Below, in pieces: positions 26,846 through 35,003 of a DNA stretch of 35,497 nt. How positions within the stretch are numbered: the stretch's first letter is position 1; the number at the start of each line of letters is the position of its first letter. The stretch comes from Lachnospiraceae bacterium. GTDB taxonomy: Bacteria > Bacillota > Clostridia > Lachnospirales > Lachnospiraceae. The position numbers were made by a program, and so were the translations under genes. The stretch is taken from positions 1-35,497 of the forward strand of contig JAILRI010000102.1 of assembly GCA_024698555.1 (NCBI GenBank). Reading direction: 5' to 3'. Below the pieces are notes generated by a model, which had not been told where the DNA came from, ran no database searches, and saw only the letters and a program-made list of their open reading frames with translations.

Positions 26846-26953
26846 ATCGAGCAGGCTGACTCCTACTCGATCCGACGGGCCATCTCGAAAGCAGAGCTTT
26901 CTCGATGACCGTTCACTCAGCCCTCAGTCTGCAAGCAAGCTTGCACTGAGGGC
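26846..26953. repeat. Three consecutive hairpins in the rplT-sRNA intergenic region
   Basis: Hairpin A: ATCGAG (26846-26851) with CTCGAT (26866-26871), plus AGG/CCT inside. Hairpin B: CATC..GAAAGC (26881-26892) with GCTTTC..GATG (26896-26907), extended outward by ACGG/CCGT (26875-26878, 26909-26912). Hairpin C: GCCCTCAG..TGCAAG (26920-26935) with CTTGCACTGAGGGC (26940-26953), 14 pairs with a two-base bulge and a CAAG loop. None has a U-tract. They lie between the small-RNA terminator and the rplT terminator. They could be a structured RNA, a processed 3' UTR, or palindromic repeat units of the REP kind. No coding sequence is evident. Confidence 0.6.
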
Positions 26954-26971
26954 ATTCGCTTATCGCACAAG

Positions 26972-27007
26972 AAAAGGGGCTGCCGCACTTCCTGGTGCGA
27001 CGGCCCC
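26972..27007 (-). terminator. Intrinsic terminator of the infC-rpmI-rplT operon
   Basis: On the minus strand a 13-pair stem (26976-26988 with 26995-27007, one mismatch and one G-U, core GGGGC...GCCCC) is followed by TTTTCTT. It lies just downstream of the rplT stop. Confidence 0.85.
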
Positions 27008-27021
27008 CATATTTTATATTC

Positions 27022-27378
27022 TTATGCCAGTTTTGCCTTAGCTGCGTCAACCAGACTCTTGAAGCCATCGGGATCCGAAATAGCGATCTCGGAAAGCATC
27101 TTACGGTTGATATCGATATCAGCAAGCTTTAAGCCATACATGAATCTGCTGTAGCTTAAGTCGTTCATCCTGCATGCAGCATTGATACGGGCGATCCACA
27201 GACGGCGGAAATCTCTCTTCTTCTGCTTGCGTCCGGCAAACGCTGATGCAAGTGCTCTCATAACCGCCTGTTTTGCAGTCCTGTACTGCTTCGAACGTGC
27301 GCCTCTGTAACCCTTAGCGAGTTTTAAAATTCTGTTATGCTTTTTCTTGGCGTTTAAGCCGCCTTTAATTCTTGCCAT
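27022..27378 (-). CDS. rplT: 50S ribosomal protein L20
   Basis: A 118-residue basic protein that binds 23S rRNA and is needed early in large-subunit assembly. The characteristic start [29 protein letters not shown] and the central [20 protein letters not shown] segment are both intact, and the length is standard. In Firmicutes L20 also represses its own operon by binding the infC leader mRNA, and a matching leader is present at 28146-28314. It follows rpmI by 27 bases and is the last gene before the operon terminator. Confidence 0.99.
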   Translation of the reverse strand: MARIKGGLNAKKKHNRILKLAKGYRGARSKQYRTAKQAVMRALASAFAGRKQKKRDFRRLWIARINAACRMNDLSYSRFMYGLKLADIDINRKMLSEIAISDPDGFKSLVDAAKAKLA

Positions 27379-27405
27379 GTCTTAATTCCTCCTATAACGC
27401 CAAAT

Positions 27406-27603
27406 TTAAGCATACGGAAGCATCCTGCGAGTCTGCTTCTCAAGTGCTGAATCAACTGTAGAGGGCTTTCTGAGCCTTCTCTTCATCTTGGAATCCTTCT
27501 TGGTCAGGATGTGGGCCTTTCCACATTTGAACCTTTTGAACTTACCGGTGCCGGTCTTCTTAAAACGTTTAGCAGCGGCCCTGTTTGTCTTCAACTTCGG
27601 CAT
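27406..27603 (-). CDS. rpmI: 50S ribosomal protein L35
   Basis: A 65-residue, very basic large-subunit protein of normal length. It begins [21 protein letters not shown] and contains the conserved [18 protein letters not shown] stretch. It is located between infC and rplT, the conserved bacterial order. GGAGGA precedes the ATG. Confidence 0.99.
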   Translation of the reverse strand: MPKLKTNRAAAKRFKKTGTGKFKRFKCGKAHILTKKDSKMKRRLRKPSTVDSALEKQTRRMLPYA

Positions 27604-27638
27604 AATTCTTTCCTCCTGAATTATTTAAATAATATCAC

Positions 27639-28145
27639 TTACTTCTTTAAAGTCAGGAACATGATCATGTTCCTGCCCTCAAGCTTCGCGGCCTTATCCA
27701 CAACGGCTACATCTTCAAGCATAGCGGCAAACTGATCCAGGATCTCCTTGCCGTTAGCCATATGTGCCATCTCGCGGCCTCTGAACTTGAGCGAAGCCTT
27801 CACCTTATCTCCGTGCTGGAGAAACTTTCGCGCCTGATTTGCTTTGGTGTTCAAATCATTGTCATCAATATTGGGTGACAGACGAATCTCCTTGATTTCG
27901 GTAATCTTCTGTTTCTTTCTCGCTTCCTTTTCACGGCGAGTCTGCTCGTAGCGGAACTTGCCGTAGTCTGCGATCTTGCAGACCGGTGGCGTAGCAGTGG
28001 GCGCTATCTTGATCAGATCAAGCTCCGCCTCCTTAGCCATCATATAAGCGTCCTTCGAGGACATGATACCAAGCTGTTCACCGTTAGCTCCGATAACGCG
28101 AACTTCCCTGTCCCTGATTTGTTCATTAAGTAAATAGTCGCTAAT
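27639..28145 (-). CDS. infC: Translation initiation factor IF-3 (ATT start)
   Basis: A 168-residue factor that binds the 30S subunit, prevents premature 50S joining and checks the start codon. The standard first methionine in frame, at 28064, would remove the conserved N terminus. Reading upstream, the frame continues through the family motif LNEQIRDREVRVIGANGEQLGIM. The only well-placed start is an ATT at 28143-28145, 8 bases after a perfect AGGAGGT (28154-28160). No ATG, GTG or TTG exists in frame between. E. coli infC also starts with AUU, through which IF-3 represses its own synthesis by rejecting the unusual codon. The same autoregulation is likely here (inference from the family). The C-terminal domain includes KVKASLKFRGREMAH. 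Confidence 0.95.
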   Translation of the reverse strand: MSDYLLNEQIRDREVRVIGANGEQLGIMSSKDAYMMAKEAELDLIKIAPTATPPVCKIADYGKFRYEQTRREKEARKKQKITEIKEIRLSPNIDDNDLNTKANQARKFLQHGDKVKASLKFRGREMAHMANGKEILDQFAAMLEDVAVVDKAAKLEGRNMIMFLTLKK

Positions 28146-28314
28146 AGTTTTGCACCTCCTGCTAAAAAATAAAAAAAGGTGGACAGCAAATTATCCACCT
28201 TAAAATCTTAAACACATCTGTAAAAAATGTAAAAACCGATTTCAAAACCCTGCCGCTAAAGTCGCTCGGGGTGAGAGTGGATACTCTGCTTAATGTGCGG
28301 TCTGTGCCACAACT
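28146..28314 (-). promoter_or_regulatory. infC operon leader (L20-leader-type attenuator)
   Basis: The 5' UTR is about 170 bases. It ends in an intrinsic terminator placed directly before the infC ribosome binding site. Leader segment UAUCCACU (28276-28283) can pair with AGUGGAUA-type bases of the terminator's 5' arm (28192-28199, 8 pairs with one G-U), forming an antiterminator that excludes the terminator. This is the layout of the Firmicutes L20 leader, where L20 binding shifts the balance to termination. Whether the L20-binding mimic of 23S rRNA is present was not established. Confidence 0.7.
28162..28200 (-). terminator. Attenuator terminator in the infC leader
   Basis: On the minus strand AGGTGGA (complement of 28194-28200) pairs with TCCACCT (complement of 28177-28183) around a 10-base loop. 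A U-tract of about 14 bases broken by one A follows. It ends immediately before the infC AGGAGGT. Confidence 0.85.
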
Positions 28315-28320
28315 TTGGGT

Positions 28321-28350
28321 ATAATATCACAGATCGCACACAGTTGTCAA
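28321..28350 (-). promoter_or_regulatory. Promoter of the infC-rpmI-rplT operon
   Basis: On the minus strand a perfect TTGACA (28345-28350) is followed after 18 bases by TATTAT (28321-28326). This is a strong housekeeping promoter that places the transcript start near 28314. Confidence 0.8.
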
Positions 28351-28440
28351 GTATTTTTTTATCTTTCATTGATCCGCCTTTTCAAGGAATCACTGATTAA
28401 GTGTTCTCCTCGCGAAACCTGCAGTCACAAAGTGCCATTC

Positions 28441-30219
28441 CTATGCTCTCTGCAGCTCATAAAGCTTCTTGTATATACCGTTTGCAGCCAGCAGTTCCTG
28501 ATGCGTTCCTCTTTCAACCAGTCTTCCTTTATGCATGACCATGATGCAGTCGGCGTGCTGAATGGTTGACAGCCTGTGGGCCACCATGATCGTTGTCCTG
28601 CCACTCATAAGTCTTTCCAGCGCCTCGGTGATCAGGCTTTCAGTCTCGGTATCGATATTGGCGGTCGCTTCATCCATGACCAGGATCTTGGGGTCATACG
28701 CAAGCGTCCGCGCAAAGCTTAACAGCTGTCTTTCACCGGCGCTTAAAGTACTTCCGCGCTCACTTACCGGCTCATCATATTTATGCTCCAGTTTTTCGAT
28801 AAATCTGTCAGCATTTGCGGTGTGAGCCGCCCTCACTATATCATCATCGCTTATGTTTTCATTGCCCAACCTGATATTACCCGCAATATCTCCGGTGAAA
28901 ATGAACACATCCTGCTGCACCTGGCCGATAGCCCTTCTCAATACATCAGTATCCATTTCACGGATATCCGTACCGTCTATCAGGATCCTTCCCTTAGATA
29001 TCTCATAATATCTGCCCACCAGGCTGAGGATAGTCGTTTTCCCCGCGCCGGTCGCTCCGACGAACGCAACCTTCTCGCCGGGTTCTATCACAAAGCTCAC
29101 ATCCTTCAGTATCCAGTCCTCGCCGTTGTAGGCAAACCAGACGTGGTCGAATTCTATCCTTCCCAGGATGTTAGATACACTTGTTCCTTCTTCCGCAGCT
29201 TTGCTGTTGTTTACGATCGCAGGTTTCTCATCAAGCACCGAAAAGATCTTCTCCGCAGACGCGAAGGCCTGCTGCAGCGTCCCTATCTGTTCAGCCAGAT
29301 CCTGTATGGGTTCAAAGAACGAACTGACATACTGTATAAAAATATAAAGGACACCAACCGTAATACCGCTGCCCGCCAAAGCATTCTCGGCAAATACCAG
29401 TCCCGAACCGCCCCAGATGATATTGATCAGGGCTATTATCGACAGCAGATATATACAGGGGCGGAATACCGCATACACCATGATCTCCCTGAAATACGCC
29501 TTAAACAGATCTTCACTTCTCTCACGGAACTCAAGGTTTTTCTCATACTCGCGGTTGAATATCCTGATAAGCTTCATACCTGAAATATGCTCGCTGAGGT
29601 ATGTATTGATAGCGGTAAGCTTTGCTCTGGTTATCCTGTAGCAGGTCCTCGATATCCGCTTGAACAGAAATGTCAGTACCACTATCACGGGCACAAGCGC
29701 AAACGCTCTCAGTGCCAGCCTTGCATTTAACAGCAGCATCACCACGGATAATCCTATGATCTTCACCGCGTTTTTGAGGAGCCTTACCAGTATACCGGAA
29801 AACATATCCGAAAGAGCTTCAACATCATTGGTTACCCTCGTGACCAGCTTGCCTACCGGAGTTACATCAAAGAACCCCAGATGCAGCCCTTCTATATGAG
29901 CGAACAATTCATTTCTTACATTATATATTATAGACTGTCCGGTTTTTCCCAGAAGCCACATCTGTCCAACATACAGGGCAAACATGCATACGAGCGCGGC
30001 CAGATAAGTCAGTCCCAGCTTCTTCACAGCGTCAAAATCAGTGCCGTACGCAAAGCTGTCTATGGCATTACCAAGCAAAGTAGGCGCATACAGCTCCAGG
30101 ACCGTAGTTCCCAGCATCATGATGCTGGCCAGTACCATCTGCCCCGCAAAAGGCTTTGCGTAATGCATCAGTCTTGTGAATACGCTTTGTTCGTTTCCTT
30201 CAATCTTATTATGATCCAT
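28441..30219 (-). CDS. ABC exporter half-transporter, catalytically intact subunit
   Basis: A 592-residue protein with an N-terminal six-helix exporter domain (about 20-330) and an ATPase domain (about 355-590). Walker A is GATGAGKT (388-395), the signature is LSAGE (492-496), and Walker B is ILVMDE with the catalytic glutamate E517. The LSAGERQLL signature and the intact glutamate are typical of the active half of heterodimeric multidrug-type exporters (LmrD/BmrD class). The partner is the upstream 619-residue gene on the same strand, 310 bases away. Substrates could be drugs, lipids or peptides; none can be named from sequence. AGGGGA precedes the ATG. Confidence 0.92.
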   Translation of the reverse strand: MDHNKIEGNEQSVFTRLMHYAKPFAGQMVLASIMMLGTTVLELYAPTLLGNAIDSFAYGTDFDAVKKLGLTYLAALVCMFALYVGQMWLLGKTGQSIIYNVRNELFAHIEGLHLGFFDVTPVGKLVTRVTNDVEALSDMFSGILVRLLKNAVKIIGLSVVMLLLNARLALRAFALVPVIVVLTFLFKRISRTCYRITRAKLTAINTYLSEHISGMKLIRIFNREYEKNLEFRERSEDLFKAYFREIMVYAVFRPCIYLLSIIALINIIWGGSGLVFAENALAGSGITVGVLYIFIQYVSSFFEPIQDLAEQIGTLQQAFASAEKIFSVLDEKPAIVNNSKAAEEGTSVSNILGRIEFDHVWFAYNGEDWILKDVSFVIEPGEKVAFVGATGAGKTTILSLVGRYYEISKGRILIDGTDIREMDTDVLRRAIGQVQQDVFIFTGDIAGNIRLGNENISDDDIVRAAHTANADRFIEKLEHKYDEPVSERGSTLSAGERQLLSFARTLAYDPKILVMDEATANIDTETESLITEALERLMSGRTTIMVAHRLSTIQHADCIMVMHKGRLVERGTHQELLAANGIYKKLYELQRA

Positions 30220-30529
30220 ATTTTATCCCCTGAACTAAAGAACCCGATCCGTCGCAAATCCGTAAACGCCGTCAAAACGCTTATTATAGCGAAAGACATA
30301 TTTGTTTTATCACGGGTAATAATTAAACCCTGATTAAATATGCAAATTGAACTAAATATCTGTCCTGCTATACGCAAATACACTCGTGCAGTTTAAGAAA
30401 ATAAATTGTCAAATAATTTCGAGCGATTACGTGTTTTTTCTTATTTCTACTTTTGTCGACTCAGTGTTTTCTATATGTGTCGATTCCTGATAAAGACCTT
30501 ATTCCGGTAACACATGTATTATTGATCGA
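30220..30529. other. 310-base gap between the two exporter genes
   Basis: No open reading frame with a ribosome binding site was seen on either strand. A perfect -10 (TATAAT, minus strand, 30283-30288) with a poor TGATAA 18 bases upstream could give the 592-residue subunit its own promoter, about 57 bases before its ATG. The -10 lies inside a short palindrome (CGCT/AGCG). The rest is AT-rich with no clear terminator. A gap of this size is unusual between subunits expected in equal amounts. Confidence 0.4.
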
Positions 30530-32389
30530 TCATTCTGCCATCTCTTCCAGCATCTTCTCAAGCTGCTGCTTCTCATACAATCTTGCATAGATACCGTCCT
30601 TCGACATCAGTTCTTCGTGATTTCCGAGTTCCGCTACTTTTCCGTCTTCTATGACCATGATCAGATCGGCATGCTGTATGGTCGAAATACGGTGGGCTAT
30701 GATTATCGTGGTTTTTCCTTTCCGCACTCTCTTCAGGTTATCAAGTATCTGTTCTTCGGTATCGGTGTCAACCGCTGACAAGGCATCGTCAAGGATCAGT
30801 ATCGGCGCGTTCTTCATCAGCGCTCTGGCTATGGATGTCCTCTGCTTCTGGCCTCCGGACATGGTCACGCCGCGCTCTCCGACTATAGTGGCGTATTTTC
30901 TGGGGAATTCCATGATATTATCATGTACACAGGCGTTCTTTGCCGCGTCTGAGACAGCTTCGATGTCCCCGTAGGTTTCATCCACCAGGTCAGCCCTGCG
31001 GTTTAAATTATCATCAAGCAGTTCCATTATCGCGGTCTCGCCGCTTCTTAAGTTTCTGATGGAGAATTTTTCCTTGGGAAGCTCTATCCATTTTCGAACG
31101 CCAAAGGCAATGTTTGCCTGAACAGTGTCAGAAAACAGGAAATTGTCCTGCGGAACATACGCAATAGAGGTTCTGAGGACATCTAAGGGTATTTCACGTA
31201 TATCATGTCCGTCAAAGCTTATAGTGCCTTCCTCTGCCTCATAAAGCCTTACCAGCAGATTGGCTATCGTGGTCTTCCCGCACCCGGTCTTGCCTATGAT
31301 CGCCAGTGTCTGTCCCCTGTTGACATGTACTGAAATGTTTTTCAATACATCACCGTATTCCTTTACGTATGAAAAGCTCAGGTCTTTCAGCTCTATCTCA
31401 CCGTTCAGGGTATCTATACCGCTGTATTTTCCGGTATCAGTTATCTCGGGCTGCTGAAGCATTATCTTCATTACCCTCTTATACGCGGCTCGACCCTGTG
31501 AAAAGGCATTTATACTGTCGCCTGCCGCGATCATCGGCCATACCAGCATTCCGATATACTGGTTAAACGCTACAAACTGAGCCAGGCTTATCTCACCTTT
31601 AAGGAACTGCCATCCCCCGTAAATGATGGTTATAGATCTGCAGATACCTATTATCAGTTCTATGCCGGGTCCGAACAGCATGTTGAGCTTTATGACCCTC
31701 ATAGCCATCTTCCGGTTATTCTCATTGGCTTTTTCAAATTCCCTTTTCTCATGCTCTTCCCTGACAAAAGCCTTTATGACACGTATTCCGGAAAAGCTTT
31801 CCTGGGCTTTATCACTTAACAGGGAAAACGCCTCATTCTTATCCTTATAATGCTTTTCCGCGACGCCGCAGTAATACAGTGCTCCGCACATTATCACCAG
31901 CATAGGCAGGCTTGCTATTACCGTGATCTTTACATTGATGTACGTGACCATCTTCACAATGACCAGAACAGTCATCACAACGGCATCAAATGAAGATATT
32001 ACCGCAGGCCCAATCGCGATGCGCATCGAGGCTATGTCATTGGTAAAATGAGCCATCAGATCGCCTGTTTTATGTGTGTTATAAAACTCCTGGGACATCC
32101 CGGTCAGATGTTCAAACATCTCATCCCGCATAGCCCTTTCTATCCTTCTGGCGGATCCGAAAAGGAACCAGCGCCATCCGAACCTTCCTACAGCCATGCC
32201 CAGTCCGCACAGTAATATCGCCAGACAGCATCTTCCCACATCTTCACGGGTAAATCCGCTTCCGGACAGCCCATCGGTAACCTCGCCGGTAAACTGCGGA
32301 ATATACACGCTGATCAGATCGACCGCAAACAATATCAGTATACCGCATATATACTGCACTCTGTATTTCTTGATATATTTCCAAAGCAT
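30530..32389 (-). CDS. ABC exporter half-transporter, degenerate-site subunit
   Basis: A 619-residue membrane transporter subunit. The transmembrane domain spans about 10-305 and the ATPase domain about 330-600. Walker A is GKTGCGKT (366-373) and the signature is MSGGQKQR (510-517). Walker B is ILILDD, where aspartate D535 replaces the catalytic glutamate. That change marks the degenerate half of heterodimeric exporters of the LmrC/BmrC class. An unusual insertion of about 45 residues (about 431-476) lies between the Q-loop region and the signature, where related proteins have a short link. It pairs with the 592-residue subunit downstream. No regulator gene is adjacent. The RBS is GAGGT, 9-10 bases before the ATG. 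Confidence 0.92.
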   Translation of the reverse strand: MLWKYIKKYRVQYICGILILFAVDLISVYIPQFTGEVTDGLSGSGFTREDVGRCCLAILLCGLGMAVGRFGWRWFLFGSARRIERAMRDEMFEHLTGMSQEFYNTHKTGDLMAHFTNDIASMRIAIGPAVISSFDAVVMTVLVIVKMVTYINVKITVIASLPMLVIMCGALYYCGVAEKHYKDKNEAFSLLSDKAQESFSGIRVIKAFVREEHEKREFEKANENNRKMAMRVIKLNMLFGPGIELIIGICRSITIIYGGWQFLKGEISLAQFVAFNQYIGMLVWPMIAAGDSINAFSQGRAAYKRVMKIMLQQPEITDTGKYSGIDTLNGEIELKDLSFSYVKEYGDVLKNISVHVNRGQTLAIIGKTGCGKTTIANLLVRLYEAEEGTISFDGHDIREIPLDVLRTSIAYVPQDNFLFSDTVQANIAFGVRKWIELPKEKFSIRNLRSGETAIMELLDDNLNRRADLVDETYGDIEAVSDAAKNACVHDNIMEFPRKYATIVGERGVTMSGGQKQRTSIARALMKNAPILILDDALSAVDTDTEEQILDNLKRVRKGKTTIIIAHRISTIQHADLIMVIEDGKVAELGNHEELMSKDGIYARLYEKQQLEKMLEEMAE

Positions 32390-32471
32390 CCGGTATCTAC
32401 CTCTTTCGTCCTCGTCCTGTTAACATCATTAAAGACTGAAGCTGTTGCAGCTTTATGGTTCCATCCTCTGC

Positions 32472-34940
32472 CTATGGTGTGCTGCTCGTACTTACGATCC
32501 GTCCGTCCTCCATATAGAACACCCGGTTACATATCCTTGATATCAGTCTTCTGTCATGGGATATCACTATGAAGGTCAGGTTTCTTTCCTGCTTCAGTTT
32601 CATCAACAGTTCCAGGATCTGTTCCCTGATCGTCACATCCAAAGCGGACACGGGTTCATCAAGAATAATTAACTCTCTATTTAATATTATGCTTACCGCA
32701 ATTGAAACCCGCTGTTTTTCGCCACCTGAAAGCTCTGACACCGTTCTTTCTACCATTGTGTCATCCAGCTCAACTGCTTTCAGGATCTTATTAATCTCCG
32801 CTTTTCTCTCATCTTTACTTAAGTCACGATTTATCTTTAACGGTTCTTCTAGTATCCAGTCAACTGTTTTTGACGGGTTCAGGCTGCTCAACGGATCCTG
32901 AAATACAAACGCCGGTTTCTCGCAGTTGAGCCGGCAGCTCCCGCCGGTATATTTCTGCAGACCTGCGATGCCTTTCACCAGTGTGGTCTTTCCGCATCCT
33001 GATTCTCCTACTATTCCTACACAGTCTCCCTGCATGATATCCATGCAGATATCATGATTGACCTGTTTAAGTTTGAGCTTGCCGAACAGACCGGTCCTTT
33101 CTCTGTAATATACACTATAATCCTTTAGTGACACAAGACATTTTGATGCTTTTTCCGTATTTTTTTCTGGCAAAAATAACTTGTCGGCATACGCGGCCTC
33201 AAGCAATCTCCTTCCATATTCGGTTTCAGGCTTCGAAAAAGTTCCCGAAACCTTCAGCTCCTCCTTTATGATGCCGTCTTTTATAACTATCGCTCTGCCG
33301 CAAACCTGCGCGATCAGTTCGAGATCGTGGGAGATCAGGATTATAGCTGTTTTGTACTTCCTGTTTATATTCCGGAAAATATCGAGTATCACATCTGCTA
33401 TGCCGGCGTCAAGAGCGGTGGTCGGTTCATCGGCAATTATCACCTTTGCTCCGGCTATTACAGCCATAGCGATCATTATCCGCTGCCTCATACCGCCGGA
33501 TAATTCATGCGGATACTTGTTATAGAGTTCATCAGGACTTTTAAGCCCGGTATCAGCCATCGCCGCTATGACCCGTTGCCTCTGTTCTCCGGCACTTAAG
33601 TGAGACGCATGCAGATCCAGCACTTCATCTATCTGTTCCCCAACCGTCTGCAACGGATTCAATGACGTCATCGGTTCCTGAAAGATCATCGATATCTCGC
33701 TTCCGCGGAGCATGCAGTACTCATTTTCCGGAAGATCTGTGATATCTCTCCCCTCATAGTAAATCTTTCCATCCATGATCACGGAAGTCTCAGGCGCTAT
33801 TCCCATAATTGTCAGGGCTGTCATACTCTTTCCCGATCCGGATTCACCTACTATCCCTAGGATCTCGCCATGCTGCAGTGAGAAACTTATCCCCTTTATC
33901 ACCTCATTAATGCCTGAGTCGGAAATAAACCCGACTTTCAGGTTGCGGACATCGATAATGTCCTGCCCACTGTCTTTTTCTTTGTCTTTTTCTTTGTCTT
34001 TTTCTTTGTCTTTTTCTTTGTTTTTTTCTGTTTCCGGAGCTTTTGAAGCTCCTTCGCCGCATAATTCTATTATATTCTGCCGTTGTCCTATGATCCTTCT
34101 TTTTTCTTTTCTGAGGTTAAACGCAGGCGCTCCTGTATTCTCACTTACCAGTGAAATACCGAGTATCATGATCACCATTACGGCGCTGGCGCAAATAACA
34201 TACCACGGCGCTCCCCATATGTACACCTGCGCTTCGGACAGCATCCTGCCCAGACTCGGATCGGGCGGTTCAACTCCCAGCCCTAAAAAGCTCAATCCCG
34301 CCTCAGCGAGAACCGCGTTGTTCAGTCCGACCAGCATTGCAGTAAGCAGCGCTTTGAAGGTATTGGGAAATATATGTAAAAAAATGATCCTCATATCCGA
34401 AGCGCCCATAAGCCTTGCGCTCAGGACATAGTCCCGTTTGCTCTGCTCTATGAATTCGGAACGCATGATCCTGGCGAATGAGGGAATAAACACCAGCGTA
34501 AGAGCGATACAGACATTCAGCATTCCCTTATCCAGGATACTGACCACAACCAGCGCAAGCAGTATACTCGGAAACGAAGCAAGACAGTCGTTCACCCTCA
34601 TAAGTATTTCATCAACCACGCCCCCGTAGAAACCGGTAAGCGCTCCGATAAAAGTCCCTGCCAAAGCACCTGCAGTTACAGTAAAAACAGCTATCAGAAA
34701 AGTGGCTCTCGTCCCCAGGATCACTCTGCAGAAAATGTCCCGTCCAAAATTGTCAGTCCCGAACCAGTGTGCCGGCGACGGAGGTTTAAGGATCACGGAC
34801 GGATCCATAGAATTGACATCATAAGGCATCCAGAAGAAACTCACAAGGACGGGAATACATATCAAAAGGAGTAAAATGATCCCAATTATTAAATGTGTAT
34901 TGTATTTTTTACTCAAAGTATTATCGAGTATCTTTTTCAT
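32472..34940 (-). CDS. Fused oligopeptide-type ABC importer: DppC-like permease + two ATPase domains
   Basis: An 822-residue natural fusion of three normally separate subunits. Residues about 1-270 are a DppC/OppC-type permease, with the coupling motif SARLMGASDMRIIFLHIFPN at 174-193. A charged linker (about 275-325) contains four KEKD repeats. Next is a DppD-like ATPase (about 327-590; Walker A GESGSGKS, LSGGMRQR, ADEPTTALD). Last is a DppF-like ATPase (about 610-822; Walker A GESGCGKT, LSGGEKQR, LDEPVSALD). Both ATPase sites look intact. The first codon of the longest frame is TTG at 34943; the ATG at 34940 is preferred. It follows the DppB-like permease by about 60 bases. Substrate (peptide, nickel or other) is unknown because no binding protein is in the window. 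Confidence 0.9.
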   Translation of the reverse strand: MKKILDNTLSKKYNTHLIIGIILLLLICIPVLVSFFWMPYDVNSMDPSVILKPPSPAHWFGTDNFGRDIFCRVILGTRATFLIAVFTVTAGALAGTFIGALTGFYGGVVDEILMRVNDCLASFPSILLALVVVSILDKGMLNVCIALTLVFIPSFARIMRSEFIEQSKRDYVLSARLMGASDMRIIFLHIFPNTFKALLTAMLVGLNNAVLAEAGLSFLGLGVEPPDPSLGRMLSEAQVYIWGAPWYVICASAVMVIMILGISLVSENTGAPAFNLRKEKRRIIGQRQNIIELCGEGASKAPETEKNKEKDKEKDKEKDKEKDSGQDIIDVRNLKVGFISDSGINEVIKGISFSLQHGEILGIVGESGSGKSMTALTIMGIAPETSVIMDGKIYYEGRDITDLPENEYCMLRGSEISMIFQEPMTSLNPLQTVGEQIDEVLDLHASHLSAGEQRQRVIAAMADTGLKSPDELYNKYPHELSGGMRQRIMIAMAVIAGAKVIIADEPTTALDAGIADVILDIFRNINRKYKTAIILISHDLELIAQVCGRAIVIKDGIIKEELKVSGTFSKPETEYGRRLLEAAYADKLFLPEKNTEKASKCLVSLKDYSVYYRERTGLFGKLKLKQVNHDICMDIMQGDCVGIVGESGCGKTTLVKGIAGLQKYTGGSCRLNCEKPAFVFQDPLSSLNPSKTVDWILEEPLKINRDLSKDERKAEINKILKAVELDDTMVERTVSELSGGEKQRVSIAVSIILNRELIILDEPVSALDVTIREQILELLMKLKQERNLTFIVISHDRRLISRICNRVFYMEDGRIVSTSSTP
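33972..34019 (-). repeat. Coding 12-base tandem repeat (four KEKD units)
   Basis: Four consecutive copies of a 12-base unit (AAAGAAAAAGAC on the coding strand) encode KEKDKEKDKEKDKEKD, residues about 308-323 of the fused transporter, in the linker between permease and first ATPase. Because the unit is a multiple of three, slippage would change linker length without breaking the frame. Confidence 0.9.
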
Positions 34941-35003
34941 CAATCCTTGTATTTCCCTCCTTTCTTGCCAGTCCTTCGTATCTTATGCAACACGTGTTAT
35001 CGT

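Noticed and set aside
26913-27125. 70-residue minus-strand open frame across the rplT end and hairpin region
   Set aside because: It overlaps rplT in another frame, includes the terminator and has no start signal.
28027-28064. infC start at the methionine at 28064
   Set aside because: It would remove the conserved IF-3 N-terminal motif NEQIRDREVRVIG, which is present in frame upstream behind a perfect ribosome binding site.
28783-29583. 266-residue plus-strand open frame inside the exporter gene
   Set aside because: It is antisense to the ATPase/transmembrane coding region and shows no domain pattern or start signal.
33775-34431. 218-residue plus-strand open frame with repeated serine/phenylalanine-leucine pattern
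   Set aside because: It is the antisense of the KEKD repeat and surrounding transporter coding sequence.
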